DNA of 64,000 nucleotides, taken from NCBI GenBank assembly GCA_037576215.1, contig JBANDB010000008.1, forward strand, positions 2,046,001 to 2,110,000. The letters run 5' to 3'. Source of the stretch: Armillaria gallica. Its lineage: Eukaryota; Basidiomycota; Agaricomycetes; Agaricales; Physalacriaceae. The position numbers and the translations under genes were made by a program. Shown here piece by piece: positions 10,151 through 22,000 of this stretch. Numbering within the stretch: position 1 is the first letter of the stretch; each line of letters begins with the position of its first letter. Below the pieces are notes generated by a model. The model ran no database searches, was not told where the DNA came from, and saw only the letters and a list, made by a program, of their open reading frames with translations.

Positions 10151-11728
10151 ATGCCCGACCAAAAAACCAGAAAAATGGAAGATAACAGACCATTTCAAAC
10201 GCGTTGATAAGGGAAAGAAAGAGAATGCTCGTCCCGCGGCGTCAAAAAAGCGAAAGCAGGCCGACGGGTACTCCGAGTCTTCTACAAAGAAGGCCAAGGG
10301 CAATGGCGAGGACCTAGTACGAAATGGTCGTCTCTCCTCCCTGAACCGTCGTTTAAACGCGTCAGATAGAGGGAGAAACGCGTCGACATCCAAGTCACGT
10401 TCACCAGCCCTGGCTGCTAAACAATACGCCACCCCGAAATCGATGGTGAAGGGAAAACGGAATTCTGCTGCTCGCAAGGAAGAGCCTGTTATCGACCTCA
10501 CCCTCGACGACGCTGATAATCGCACACCAGCCCCGGAGCCTTCTCATGCTGTCACCCCACCAACCCCAGTTTCAATTCCTGACCATGGTCCCAGTCGTTC
10601 CCCAACTTCCTTTTTTTCTCGCCCAGAGCACAGTGGGGCAGCTCTACCTATCCCTAGCACGCCTGTGCGACGTCACGTCACCTATCCAGGTGTATCTTCT
10701 ATCCCGAGTTCCAGTGCCCCGACTCATGATTCCCCCCTTTATCGCTTGTCACGACGCCATACAATACAGATGCTTCGCTCCCCGTCTGTGATACCTTCTT
10801 CTCAGCCAACCCAGGACGACCAGTGGCTCACCCTAAGCGTCACAAGGGTCGCAACGCCTCCACCGGCCCCGCTTACCGTTTCTCAGAATCTTCCCATGAT
10901 CCCCCTGCTCGCCTTTGATGAGAATATTTCTGGGCCTTCGTCTCACCGGCCTCTGTACCCTCGTGTAGATGACGATCATGTGCAAAACGACCATGTGGTC
11001 CCCACATCACAGTCACAGGAGATTTCTTTAAGCCAACTCTCTCCTCGAAGAATTCGTGCTGGCCTTTTGTTCAGCTCATGCATGCCCAAGCCCGGTCCCT
11101 TGGACATCGTCCCCACCTCACAGAGTCAGAGCGAAGTAGAGATCACCGACATATCATGGATAACTTCTCGATCTCTCGACAGGAAGTAAGTTGCACTCCA
11201 AACGTCCTTGCCATTCTCCAAAGCTAAGGGTGCTTTTTGTAGCTTTGTAAGATCCGCCTCATCAAAAGGCTGGCGTGCAATTGGACGTTCTCAGTCTGAT
11301 CCAGGCTTGGATATCACCCATATGTTCGAAGATGATGATATCACTGCAGAGGAGATAACCCACCTGTTCCATCTATGACACAATACACTTCCTCGACTGA
11401 CTCCGACCCAGAGTATGATGATTACCCTTTCTCCACCAATCCCGCAGACCGGCCACCAGTAAATCTCACACAAAACTCGTCTGCAACGGAGTCAGACCCA
11501 GATTACGACGCTTACCCATTTTCCACGAATCCTGCGGACCGACCAACGGTAGAAGAAGACGGGGATACTACTATTGTTGCACCAAGGGAGGAGGAGGAGG
11601 AGGAGGAGGATACTATGACTGGGACATGTCCTGAGGGAAGTCTGCCGGATGCTGTCAAGGATTTCCGGGATATGTTCGGTGTTGGAGACGGAAGCTATCC
11701 TGAGGATTTTCCGATGTCGCTGCGATGA
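10151..11728 (+). CDS. Unknown protein with SUMO-interacting motif and DYPFSTNPADRP repeats
   Basis: I do not recognise this gene. The likely start is the ATG at 10151, giving MPDQKPEKWKITDHFKR if one A is removed from the run of six at 10161-10166; this start resembles a degenerate PCNA-binding box (ITDHF). A basic nuclear-type region follows, then a strong SUMO-interacting motif VIDLTLDD near 10490-10510, then a long Ser/Pro-rich disordered part. An intron lies at 11187-11242. After EEITHLF the frame shifts at 11369-11370; one added C joins it to a C-terminal part with two tandem repeats containing YPFSTNPADRP, an acidic run of Glu and a conserved-looking end (KDFRDMFGVGDG). Shared promoter with dUTPase plus the nuclear motifs suggest a chromatin or DNA-replication role, which is inference. 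Confidence 0.55.
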
Positions 11729-12073
11729 TACCGGCTAGAGCCGCATACCTGAAAACTGTTTTCTTGCTTTGCTGTATAGTATAATCGATAATCTGTACAC
11801 TAAAATTGTTTTATTCAAATTCGTACTGCACATTTTGGATCGTAGATTATGACGCATTGGTCACCTGTTTTGAATATCAGTATGAATATAGTTTCTAATA
11901 TTCACTGAGATGAGTAGGTTTAGGATTTCTCTGCTGTCGCTCAGGCTGAATAGTGGAAATAGGTTGTATCGCTTTCTCTACAACAGTTCATGAATCCCAA
12001 ACTATAATAGATGCCGTCATAAAGGTCATTCGCCAGGTCAAGGCGTGGTATTCTCGGTCACACCTCGGAATAT
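11729..12073. other. Intergenic; left edge of the 7TM duplication
   Basis: The segment around 11830-11875 (GATTATGACGCATTGG...CTGTTTTGA) recurs at about 14570-14600, marking the left border of the duplicated unit. No gene is visible. Confidence 0.5.
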
Positions 12074-13360
12074 TTACGCGACCTTCGTCTGTGTGTCAGT
12101 AGCGGAATTCTCAGCACCAGAACGCTCTTTGAGATAGTCGATCCCAACAAGTTGAACCGGCGGAGAATGCATGTCGAATGAATCCCGGGGGGAAAGCATA
12201 AATGCAGTTCTCTGCGAGTCCCTTGCCCGTAAATTCTGTATCCAAGCAATACGAAGTAGAACCGTGAAGAACGTGATAGAAATGATTGAAGGTAGCTAGT
12301 GCGAAAATCAACGCATGAGCGGGCGTAGGATATCATCAAGCTAGAGGAATACAGCTTACGGAGTTGTCAAAAACGTATTCGAATCGCGATCCCAATACAT
12401 CGGTGATGAAAGCAACAAAAACCCAAACGCTGTATAACAAACCGGTGTCCAACATGACGATCAGATACGGTCTCAGCGTGTTGCTTCGGGGTGAATCTAG
12501 CAATTTTTGTTCTGATTTCCAGAGACGATAGGCGAGGAGACCTTTCAAGATTCGTAAGTATGGGTTCTATGTCAAAAGACTGTGCTTACAAGTCGACAGA
12601 AGGTTGCAGGACATGGTCAATGCCAATGTTGCCGTGGACCACGCTTGTATGCTCGAAGCAAAGAGACCATCAACGGAAGGCACGGCATTTCTCATGGAAA
12701 GGAGCTCCCCAATGGCGGCAACTAGAGATTCAATTTAACAACGCATCCAAAATGAATAGGTGAAGGTTCACCTATGAATCCAACCCAGATTACCATCGGA
12801 GGAATGACAATCCAGGTGTTTGCCAAACCACATAGGCACGCCATATCTGGGAAATTGTCATTTGTCTTCTAGGTGGGTAATAATCAGATATTCATACCAC
12901 GATAGCATCACCGAGGGCAACTTGAAGATCCCAGGAGATATTCCTCTGTAAGACCGCTGTTGTGGTGATATTTTCAAAGAATGCGCTGGGACCGCCAGGA
13001 TACGAAGAGCCCGAAAGGGTGACAAACCCGTAGTACCTGCGCCGGATGCCAACGGCAGTATACTGTGTTCGTGATGACCCGATTAATAAACGAATAGTTG
13101 CCAGATAGAACAGACAGACCATGGTCTGGAATGCGAAAAGCAAAACGGCAAAGACCAGCACCAATTTGTTCACCTGAGACCACATTTTTCCTCGGAGCAG
13201 AGTCCAAAGTGTGATCATAAATCCTAGTACGGAGATTCCTGCGTCCCACGTTGTGAGCAGTAGCATCGCAGTCGGAAGAAGAACAGATGGTACCGTATAG
13301 TAACACTTCGAAAACTGCGAGGACGTACTGTGCATTTTCCGGTGACAGTGAGTCAGCCAT
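12074..13360 (-). CDS. Seven-transmembrane protein, basidiomycete family of unknown function (copy 1)
   Basis: The gene belongs to the large Agaricomycete family of predicted 7TM membrane proteins without assigned function. The start is MADSLSPENAQ at 13360. Hydrophobic segments follow in order; recognisable family elements are GDAIVV..RAYVVW, IQAWSTATLALTMSCNLLST, AYRLW and LDTGLLYSVWVF, then a hydrophilic tail of about 60 residues. Alignment to copy 2 identifies introns, including one after VLLYG (55 bp here, 51 bp in copy 2) and one after FQTM. One frame break remains: copy 2 has CCC where this copy has CC (GG at 12815-12816 on the + strand), in the TM segment after WQTP. Either this copy has begun to decay or a base is missing from the assembly. 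Confidence 0.75.
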
Positions 13361-14947
13361 AGATGGAAATGAGCGGTAACAGAATGAGCGCTTTGGGGGT
13401 CAGCAGCGTGCTGCATGCACGGAGCTTATATTAGCTCGCTGCTTTTCCGCACTAGAAGGAATCATCATGAAAGACTTCCCACTCGTGGCAGGTGACCACC
13501 TCGTGCCGCAAGGAAATTGAATAGAGGTGGAATTTCGACAGGCTCTTTTGACCACAGCGAAATCCGTCGGCTTTACCATTAAACTTGGGAATCCCGACTC
13601 ATTTTCGCTGTGATCAAAAGCTTAAAGCCTTAATTAGACCAAAAGTTCATACGCTATCCACTCGCTGTTTCCGTCGGTCTTTGCCTGACCCGAAATTAAC
13701 TACTTACTACGAGGAGTGTTCTTTCAACTTCCTTGGCATACGTTACCACGTATGCTCCCGCGTCCGATGACAGATATCGATGCTCCAATAAAAATCCAAG
13801 GAAGGTGATTGCCTTGAAAATACTAAATAGAGACTGAAAGCCAGCCGACTGGATCTCATAGATCTTGACTCGATATGAAAAAAAATACTTGAGACGAATG
13901 ATAGTGATGGAGATTCCAACTCCCGACTGCTGCCTTAAATTAGAGTCTACGTACGTGAAAGAAAACTAAGGGGCGGAGTCAATGGCGATTCATACCACTG
14001 TCATAAGGGCCGCTGGACACTGTGAGTCGATAAACAATGTGAAAGCCTGAAAGAGATCCTGTTGAGATCCTGTGTAGCAAGCTGCGTATGGTGACATTGC
14101 TAGACTCGCTACTATGATTTGTTATGGAACGCTGGTATGAGAATACAGTATGTTGCGCAGGGCCACTGGTCGTAGCCAGTAGCCAGTTACCGCTGTGGAC
14201 AGTCGTGAATTTTCCAAGCTGGTTGAACACAAACAAGCACTGTGAACCTACTAGTTCTGCGGTTTAGCCGCGCGTCTGAATACATGATGACGCGACGAGG
14301 TATATGCCGAGCTAGTATACTTACAAACTGATTCGTTGTATATCTATTCATAGCACATAGTTTTCCGATAAGGATCGCACTTCCTGCCTGCCTGAGTGTC
14401 CATACTACGGCGTATGTAGGCATCACGAGCGCAGGGTGCATAGATACCGGCAGTGCGCGAGCGAACCGCCGAGGGTATATTATTGAGGTACTATAATGAA
14501 AGTCTGCTCCACGTATACCGATGTAATATAGACCAGCTCGTTCATTATGTGTATTACATCTTAGATCGCAAATTATGACGCACTGGATATCTGTTTTGAG
14601 ATAAGTATCACTATAGTTACTTGATTACCTGCCATTGGCTGAGACGCATGCATGTAGGTTTAGGTTCTCTCTGCTACTACTCAGGCTGAAGACCGACAGC
14701 AGTAGGCTGTATCACCCGAAGCAATATGCGAAGCCTGTGTTGTAATCATGCCCAAACTTGAAGTGCCGCGGGACATAAAACTTTTGATATATCGACTTTT
14801 GTATTTACGATTATCGACTGAACGAGGCCTACATAGAGTAAACAAGACCTAAAGTTTTTAAAAGTGGTACAACCATTACGCGTCGCCAATCACCAATAAT
14901 CAGTTGCCATTTGCCGGGTAGACCACTACCAAGGCATCGTATTCTCG
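13361..14947. other. Region between the two 7TM genes
   Basis: This holds the upstream region of copy 1 and the downstream region of copy 2. About 13440-13760 has no counterpart upstream of copy 2 and contains the inverted repeat listed separately. The remainder (13980-14520) matches 16700-17190. Short open frames are present in both but are not conserved with each other, so I call no gene. Confidence 0.5.
13541..13624. repeat. Imperfect inverted repeat (hairpin), possible MITE-like insertion
   Basis: The left arm at 13541-13570 (core CTTTTGACCACAGCGAAAT) pairs with the right arm at 13595-13624 (core ATTTTCGCTGTGATCAAAAG), leaving a loop of about 24 bp. It lies in a stretch present only in unit 1 of the 7TM duplication, so it looks inserted after duplication or lost from unit 2. 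Confidence 0.55.
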
Positions 14948-16291
14948 CTAGACATCTCGGAATATCTGCGAGTCCACTTCCTCCTTCTGCGTATCGGAGG
15001 CGGACTCATGCTCAGTACCAGATCGTTCTTTAAGATGGCCGATCCGAACTTGAACCGGCTGAGAACGCATCTCGAGGGAGCGTCTCTCCCGAGGAGAGAA
15101 AGTAGACAGAGTGGCCGTTCCTGTTCCGTAGCGTGAATCAGCAATGCCCTTTCTTGCTCGCAAATTTTGCATCCAAGCAATACGAAGCAGCACTGTGAAG
15201 AATACTATAGAAATGATTGAAGGCAGCTAGGACAAAAATCGACACATGAGTGGGGCGTAGGATCCGGCTAGAGGGAACAACTTACGGAGTTGTCAAAAAC
15301 GTATTCGAACCGGGACCCCAATACATCGGTGATGAAGGCAACAAAAACCCAAACGCTGTATAGCAAGCCGGTGTCCAACACGACGACCATGAGTGGTTTC
15401 AGCATGGACATATTACTGACCCTTGACCCCCCCGCCTCGTTTTCCAATTTCCAGAGACGATAGGCCAAGAGAACTTTCAGGATTCGTGAGTATGGGTCTA
15501 TATCAGTAGACTGTGCTTACAAGTCGACAGAAGGTTGCAAGACATGGTCAATGCTAATGCTGCTGTGGACCACGCTTGTACGCTTGGAGCAAAGAGACCC
15601 TCAATAGATGGTACGGTATCTCTCATGGACAGGAGCTCCCCAACGGCGGCGACTAGATATGGATTTAGCAAGGTACTCAGATCGGCTTATAGGTGGCTTC
15701 ACCTATAAATCCAACCCAGATTATTATCGGAGGAACGACAATCCAGGGTGTTTGCCAAACCACATAGGCACGCCATATCTTGGAATTTGTTAAACGGTTG
15801 TCTTTCAAATGGGCAATAAACGAATTTCCATACCACGATAGCGTCCCCGAGGGCAACTTGACAATCCCAGGCAAAGTTCCTCAGTAAGATGGCCGTCGTG
15901 GTGATATTTTCAAAGAACGCGGCGGGGCCGCCAGGATACGAGGAGCCCGAAAGGGTGACAAATCCCTGGTACCTGCGCCGAATGCCAACGACAGTATACT
16001 GCATTCGTGATGACCCGATTAATTGGAAACAATTGCAAGACAGAAAGGGCAGACCATGGTCTGGAATGTGAAAAGAAACACGGCAAAGCTGAGCACCAGT
16101 TTGTTGACCTGAGACCACAATTTTCCTCGGACTAGAGTCCAAAGTGTGAGCATAAATCCTAGTAGGGAGAATCCTGTATCCCACATTGTCAGCAGTAGGA
16201 TTGCAGCTAGGGAAGGGCAGATACCGTATAGAAACACTTCGAAGATTGCAAGAACGAATTGTGCATTTTCTGGTGACAATGAGTCGGCCAT
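14948..16291 (-). CDS. Seven-transmembrane protein, basidiomycete family of unknown function (copy 2)
   Basis: This is the second tandem copy. It starts MADSLSPENAQF at 16291; an in-frame ATG at 16321 is less likely because copy 1 begins at the equivalent of 16291. With the introns deduced by comparison (after VFLYG, after FQTM, before IWRAYVVW, after VGFI, after NLLST and before the LPSIIS segment) the whole frame is intact. Family elements include LGDAIVVW, WIVVPPIIIWVGFI, VQAWSTAALALTMSCNLLS and VVLDTGLLYSVWVFVAF. The tail after RIAWMQNLRAR is hydrophilic and more diverged from copy 1 than the core. Function is unknown; receptor or transporter roles are equally open. Confidence 0.8.
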
Positions 16292-17197
16292 GGTTGGAAT
16301 GAGTGTCAACAGGATGAGCACTTGGGGGGCCAGCCTACTGCATGTACGAGGCTTATATTACTTCGCAGTTTTCCACGCTGAAAGAGTCATCGCAAAATAT
16401 TTTCGGATGTTATCCGTCACAATATATTACCTCCGAGTCCGCCGACAGAAGCGCGTTCAAAGATAGCGGTGGGGCTGTGGTATAGATATCGATGCTCCAA
16501 TGAAAATCCTGAGGAGCGTGATTGCCTTGGAAAATAGAGACTGAAAGTTAGCGGCTGCGTGAAACATGTGAACTAGATCTCATTAATCTTAACGATCGAC
16601 GTGAGGAAGAATACTTGAGACGTTGAATGTCAGTGATAGAAATCTCCCGACACTCCCGACTGCGAATTACAGTGTATGTGCTTGAGAGAAGAGAACCAAA
16701 AGAGGCGAAGTCAGGGTCACTCATATCATAGGGCCAGACATGAGTTGACCAGCAGTGTGAAAGCCTGAGAGGGTTCCTGCGCAGTGCGATGACATCGCTG
16801 TACATTTGTTACAGAGCGATGATACGAGAATAGAGTGTGTTTGGCATGACCGATCGTAGCCAGTTGTCGCTGCCTGAACACTCCAAGCTGGAAAGAAAAT
16901 ACTCGATATTCCGGAAAGCCGTACGTATGAATCATTGACGACGTTCGAGCAGCTATAGATGAAGCCAACTGAATCCGGAGATGCCCAGAAAGGTCTTACG
17001 CATGTCCTTCCGATAAGGTTCGTGCCCAAGGATCGCACTACCTACCCGGTCCCGTATATAGACGTCACGAACATTGATACCAACAGTCTGCGAGCGAGCC
17101 GCTGAGGATATATTATTAAATATTATGATCAAGGTACAACAACAAAAAGTCTGCTGCACGTACACCAATGTATAGACCAGCTACCCCACTGTGTGTA
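16292..17197. other. Upstream region of 7TM copy 2 and right end of the duplication
   Basis: The region matches the upstream part of unit 1 in patches, for example around 16800-16870 and 17040-17190. It holds no recognisable gene. Confidence 0.5.
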
Positions 17198-18754
17198 CTA
17201 CATGCTTGTTTTGCCCAAGGCAAGGGGTATTGAGCTGATGCTGGTGGGAGGTATCATACCGACTTCGGTAACGACTGCTGTGATACTCGCAGGTGGGGTC
17301 ACATCATAGAGTGGATTCAATACTTCCAACGTCAGATTCGGCTTCGGTTCCGAAGGCGAAAACTTTGCCGGGGCTGATCGAATGCAACCTCTGAATATGC
17401 ATTCATCCGATCGAAATGGATTCCACGTACCTAACTCATTCTTGCCGAAACCATCTAGCATGACAGTCTCGCTAAACTTGTACGTCTCACAACAGACCAC
17501 AACAGGCACCCCATGGGCTTTAGCCATCATTGCGACCAAAGCGGTCCCAGCTCTTGAATACACTGCGCCGTTAGAATGGAGCGAATGAGCACCAACGAGA
17601 ACGGTTGTTGCCTCGGAAACAACAGAGGGAAGGGCGGAAAGAAATGCATATGTGCAAGGTATTGGAGGTTCCGTAGAAGTGAGTGCATGTAAAAGCTTTT
17701 TCCCTTCGAGAAGTGGCCTTGAGTCGACGACGATAACAGAAAATCGTTTGCCTTCTGAGTGTGCGTGCAAAAGAATCTTTTGAACTAATGAAGACCTTGA
17801 CAAGAAATTTTAGTACAAGGAATCAGGTGAGAACAAAGGTCCCAACCTAGCATGTGTGAGAATGACGTCGCCATCCTTGATCTTCTTGCCAGCCAGGTCT
17901 TGGATGACTTCGTCTGCGATTACTATTCGGTCGCGAATGTAATTGTCAATTTTCTGACAGATTGCGTCCTTGGCCTACCAGATTCATCAGCAACGATTTC
18001 CAGCACAAAGAAACGCGCATACATCTTGTTCGGGTAAATCGATGTCAGACCCACTAATTTCTAGCTTCAGTTGTCGGATGGCATTTCCCATGGTGACAGA
18101 CATGGGTCTGGCGGATACAAGGTACGTTATCTGAGGCGAGAGGTGTGTCATTAGATGTCGTGAAAGCGTGTTATTAGGGGGTGTCGTGTAGTCTTGGATA
18201 ACCTGGAGGTCCGTAAGCAGAAAATAGAAGTAAAGTAAAAGGTTGCTCACTATTTTGAACGCGGAAAGAGTCGCAATACAGCGTGCATTGGCACCACATA
18301 CTTTGAATTCTGAGAACAGTAAACCAAGCCGGACGATTGCCGGATGTATATCTCCCTTCACCCCGGCTCCCAGCGGTTTCGGTGCGCCAAAATGGGAGAA
18401 TATCCGCAATCCACGCGACTTCTGGGCTTCAACACTATCGGCGGCAGCAGCAACTGACAGAGCAGCATCCTTGGTGGCTATTGATGCGTCTTTTCCTAAC
18501 GATGTAGCAGGCTTGTTCGTGTCTGCGGCTTTCTTTTGTGCCGTCGATGTCTGCTTGGGTTTCGAGGACGATGCAGCAGCATTCGAGGGTCCCTGCGGTT
18601 GTTGTTTCTGTGCCAGTTTCGCAGCTCGTTGTCGTTCTTGCAGCTCGCGGCGTTCAGCCTTGGTCATCGATTTCTGAGACGGCTGAGAAACGGGTTTGGA
18701 TCCCAACGAGACGGGGCCATCCTTGGACGTGGGTGCAGCAGTACTTGCAGGCAT
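17198..18754 (-). CDS. GCD2: Translation initiation factor eIF2B subunit delta
   Basis: eIF2B-delta is a regulatory subunit of the guanine nucleotide exchange factor for eIF2 and senses eIF2-alpha phosphorylation. The ATG at 18754 (MPASTAAPTSK) is used because the frame upstream has no other ATG. The N-terminus is basic and disordered with KAERRELQERQRAAK, typical of the delta subunit. The conserved Rossmann-like C-terminal domain includes DGDVILTHARSSLV, FSVIVVDSRPLLEG, VLVGAHSLHSNGAVYSRAGT, VPVVVCCETYKF and NPLYDVTPP. Introns fall near 17800-17850, 17976-18024 and 18200-18250, and the splicing keeps the frame throughout. It is divergent from RAT1 with about 275 bp between starts, pairing two RNA/translation housekeeping genes. 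Confidence 0.93.
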
Positions 18755-19029
18755 GACAGATAGACGTGGAAACCCAGGCAAAGGAGATTGAGGAGAGCAA
18801 ACCGTTTGCAACGATGAAGTCCGAGTCAGAACTTTTGGTGTCAATATTATTTATTTATTTAGTTTGTGCTTACGTGTACAAAAGCAACAAAACCACTCCG
18901 ATGAAAATGAAAGCTTACACAGTGACGACGACCATCGTTCTCTCGCAAACTACACGTTTGTTCACTCTGGCGACGTAACCTCAAGTTTTATCTTTATTTC
19001 TACTTCTGCCCTCTTTCAAAAGTCAAGCA
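18755..19029. promoter_or_regulatory. Divergent promoter of GCD2 and RAT1
   Basis: The two start codons are 275 bp apart. AT-rich tracts near 18843-18870 are visible but no consensus TATA box. Confidence 0.4.
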
Positions 19030-22000
19030 ATGGTAAAGCCTCGTTCCTGCGACTATGAAATTGTTAACCGTCTTCCTAGGGTGTTCCTGCTCTGTTCCGT
19101 TGGCTCAGCAAAAAGTATCCTAAAATCAGTCAGTGGAGCGATACAATGTAAGAACAAAGACTTCTAACACTACATCGTTCTAGTATCTGAGGTTGCCGAA
19201 GACGATGTTACCATTCAAACGGGGGATCCAGGTGATCCAGAGGCTGAGTCTATTGATATTCCTGTCAACATGGCGGACCCTAACCCCAATGGAACGGAAT
19301 TCGACAATCTGTATCTCGACATGAACGGCATTGTACGTCCGCTGCCTTCTAGCACCTTACTCCTCTCACTTCTGAGACTAGGTTCATCCGTGTACTCACC
19401 CCGAAGGAAAGGTAGGCAGACGAAATTTCTACTCTATCCCAATACTAATTATTATGACATACCGGATTCCAGCCTGCACCGGAGACCGAAGAGGACATGA
19501 TGATAGAAGTGTTCAAGTATACCGAGAGGGTTGTAAACATGGTCCGTCCTCGCAAGCTATTGTTCATGGCAATCGGTGAGTCAATAATGCTATGCGACTC
19601 TTGATTCGTACTTATTGCCGAGTCAGACGGTGTTGCGCCTCGAGCGAAGATGAATCAGCAACGGTCCCGACGTTTCCGTGCTGCGCAGGAAGCTAAAGAT
19701 AAAGAGGAAGCGCGGAAAGAATCGGTAGCTCTCTGGGAATGTACGTCTTCGATGTTTGTACGTTAAGTAACACTAACATGTGATGCAGCAATGGGCAAGT
19801 TGGTCAGCGCTGATGATAAGAATAAAAAGGCCTGGGATTCCAATGCTATCACCCCAGGAACCCCGTTTATGGCTCTATTAGCGAGTTCACTCCGGTACTG
19901 GGTTGTTCAGAAGATGAATTCAGATGCCGGTTGGAAGAATGTAGGTTTGTCGTGTGGCTTGACATCTCATGCTAATCATTACTTCGTCAAGATCCAAGTT
20001 ATTATCTCTGACGCGAGCGTTCCTGGTGAGGGGGAGCACAAAATCATGGATTTCATAAGACGCCAGAGAGTCAACCCAGGACACGACCCGAACACACGAC
20101 ATGTGATATATGGGCTGGTAGGTGTCACAGTTGCGCAGTAGAAAGGAAAACTTACATAATTTTATTAGGATGCTGATCTTATTATGCTTGCTCTAGCTAC
20201 ACACGAACCTCATTTCCGAGTACTTCGAGAGGATGTGTTTTCCGACGCAAATTCGACCAGCTGCCGAAAGTGTGGTCAAGAGGGCCACTATGCTGCTCAG
20301 TGTACAGTGTCTGAAGACGAAATACAAAAGAAAGCATCTGCTGTTGTACAAAAGCCCAAACCATTTATTTTCCTCGATGTCGCTGTTCTTCGCGAGTATC
20401 TCGAAGTCGAGCTCGACGCACCCCAAGCAGCCTTCCCTTTTGATCTCGAAAGAGCGATTGATGACTGGGTGCTCCTCATCTTCTTTGTTGGAAACGATTT
20501 TCTACCCCATCTCCCATCACTTGAGATACGCGAAGGCGCCATTGATACCCTGCTGAGGATATGGAAGCAAGAGCTACCTAGGATGGGTGGTTACCTTGCC
20601 AACCACGGCCAACTTGAGCTGTCGCGTGTACAGATCATTCTTGAAGGTCTCGCAAGGAGAGAAGATGAAATTTTTAAACGTCGACGTGAAGGTCTGTGCT
20701 GCGACCCTAATCAAACTCCCTTTTCCCTGCTTCAAAGAAGACATTAAATAACATATATTTGATTATAGCTGAAGATCGCCAGGATGCAAATGCCAAACGT
20801 CGTAAGTTGGAGGCGCAGAATGGGAACACTGTCACCGTTGGATCTACCTCTTCTGCCTCCCAGACGGGCGTTCCGACATCTCCTTCGAATAACTCTAGTT
20901 CACATCCAGCACATCCTTCCCTTCCCCAGCGTCCTGATTTCGCTGCGAATGCTGATTCCGTTGGTTTGGGTGGTCCTCGAACAGCACAAGCTCAATTAAA
21001 CATGTCTGCTGCGACGCAGGCTTTGGCCGGCTCCAACCGCGACGTTGTTGCTAATATCCGCGCCATTCGAATGGCAAACATGAGCGCCGCTGAAATGCTT
21101 AAAGCTGAGCTTTCCGGAAAGCCTGATCTATCCCTTCCCGCGAAGCCCCCAGCAACGGCTGATGTACCTTCGGCGACTCTTGATGCTTCCCGCATGAGGT
21201 CACCTTCTTCTCGGCCTACTGCCACGGTCATGCAAGTGGACAGCTCCCTAAGCCAGGATATTTCCATGGAATCCATTACGGATATTCCGCAAATAGATGA
21301 TAGCATTGTGGCTGGAACCAAGCGTAAAGTGGAGGAGGGTCCTGAAGCTGATGATGATACTCTGCCTGATGAGGAAGAGGAAGATACAGCTAATGGTAAT
21401 ACTCCCTCATTGTCGTTGAAGGTCAATGCAGACGGAAGCGTAGATCAAGAAGATACGGTGAAGTATGTCAAGACCTAGGTTCCATCAATTGCAGTGCTAA
21501 ATATTTCATTGCAGGTTGTGGGAGCCTGGTTACAAGGAACGATACTATCGCCAGAAGTTCGGAGTGGAATTGTCTGACATGGATTTCAGAAAAGCGTGCG
21601 TTTCGTGTTATCAATTTATTCAATCAATTACGTGTTCACCATCTATTTTAGTCTCGTCAAAAATTATGTTGAAGGGATGGCATGGGTCCTCAGATATTAT
21701 TACCAAGGGGTGAGTCGTCGTTGCCTCGTTTGGCATGCTGAGACTTATAGCACGGACATAGGCGCCGTCGTGGCAGTGGTATTATCCGCATCATTTTGCT
21801 CCCTTTGCCTCGGATTTTGTTGATATCGAAGCCCTGGATATTACATTCGATCTTGGCGAACCCTTCAAACCCTTTGAACAGTTGATGGGCGTGTTCCCTG
21901 CCGCAAGGTTAGTAATGTCTGCCTATTTTCAATGCAGAGCACTGATACAATAAAATTATAGTCGCGTTCACATACCGGCTGTATTCCACAGCCTTATGCT

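Larger units (their letters stand above)
11830..17190. repeat. Tandem duplication of a ~2.7-2.9 kb 7TM gene unit
   Basis: Two copies of one unit lie head to tail. Anchors inside the genes are offset by about 2,930 bp (start codons at 13360 and 16291) and the flanking anchors by about 2,630-2,720 bp. The junction is near 14540, where the end of unit 1 (TATAGACCAGCT...) matches the end of unit 2 near 17170. Introns and flanks have diverged by small indels and substitutions, while exons are well conserved, so the duplication is not recent and the coding parts appear to have been under selection. Confidence 0.85.

Noticed and set aside
13280..13345. Apparent frameshift in 7TM copy 1 after VLLYG
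   Set aside because: Comparison with copy 2 shows a 55-bp versus 51-bp intron with GT...CAG ends at the same place; removing it restores the usual first transmembrane helix in both copies.
16015..16080. Apparent in-frame stop and frameshift in 7TM copy 2 (LAIVSN then LIGSS)
   Set aside because: A 56-57 bp intron starting at ATG|GTCTG and ending GCAG/ACAG fits both copies and removes the stop.
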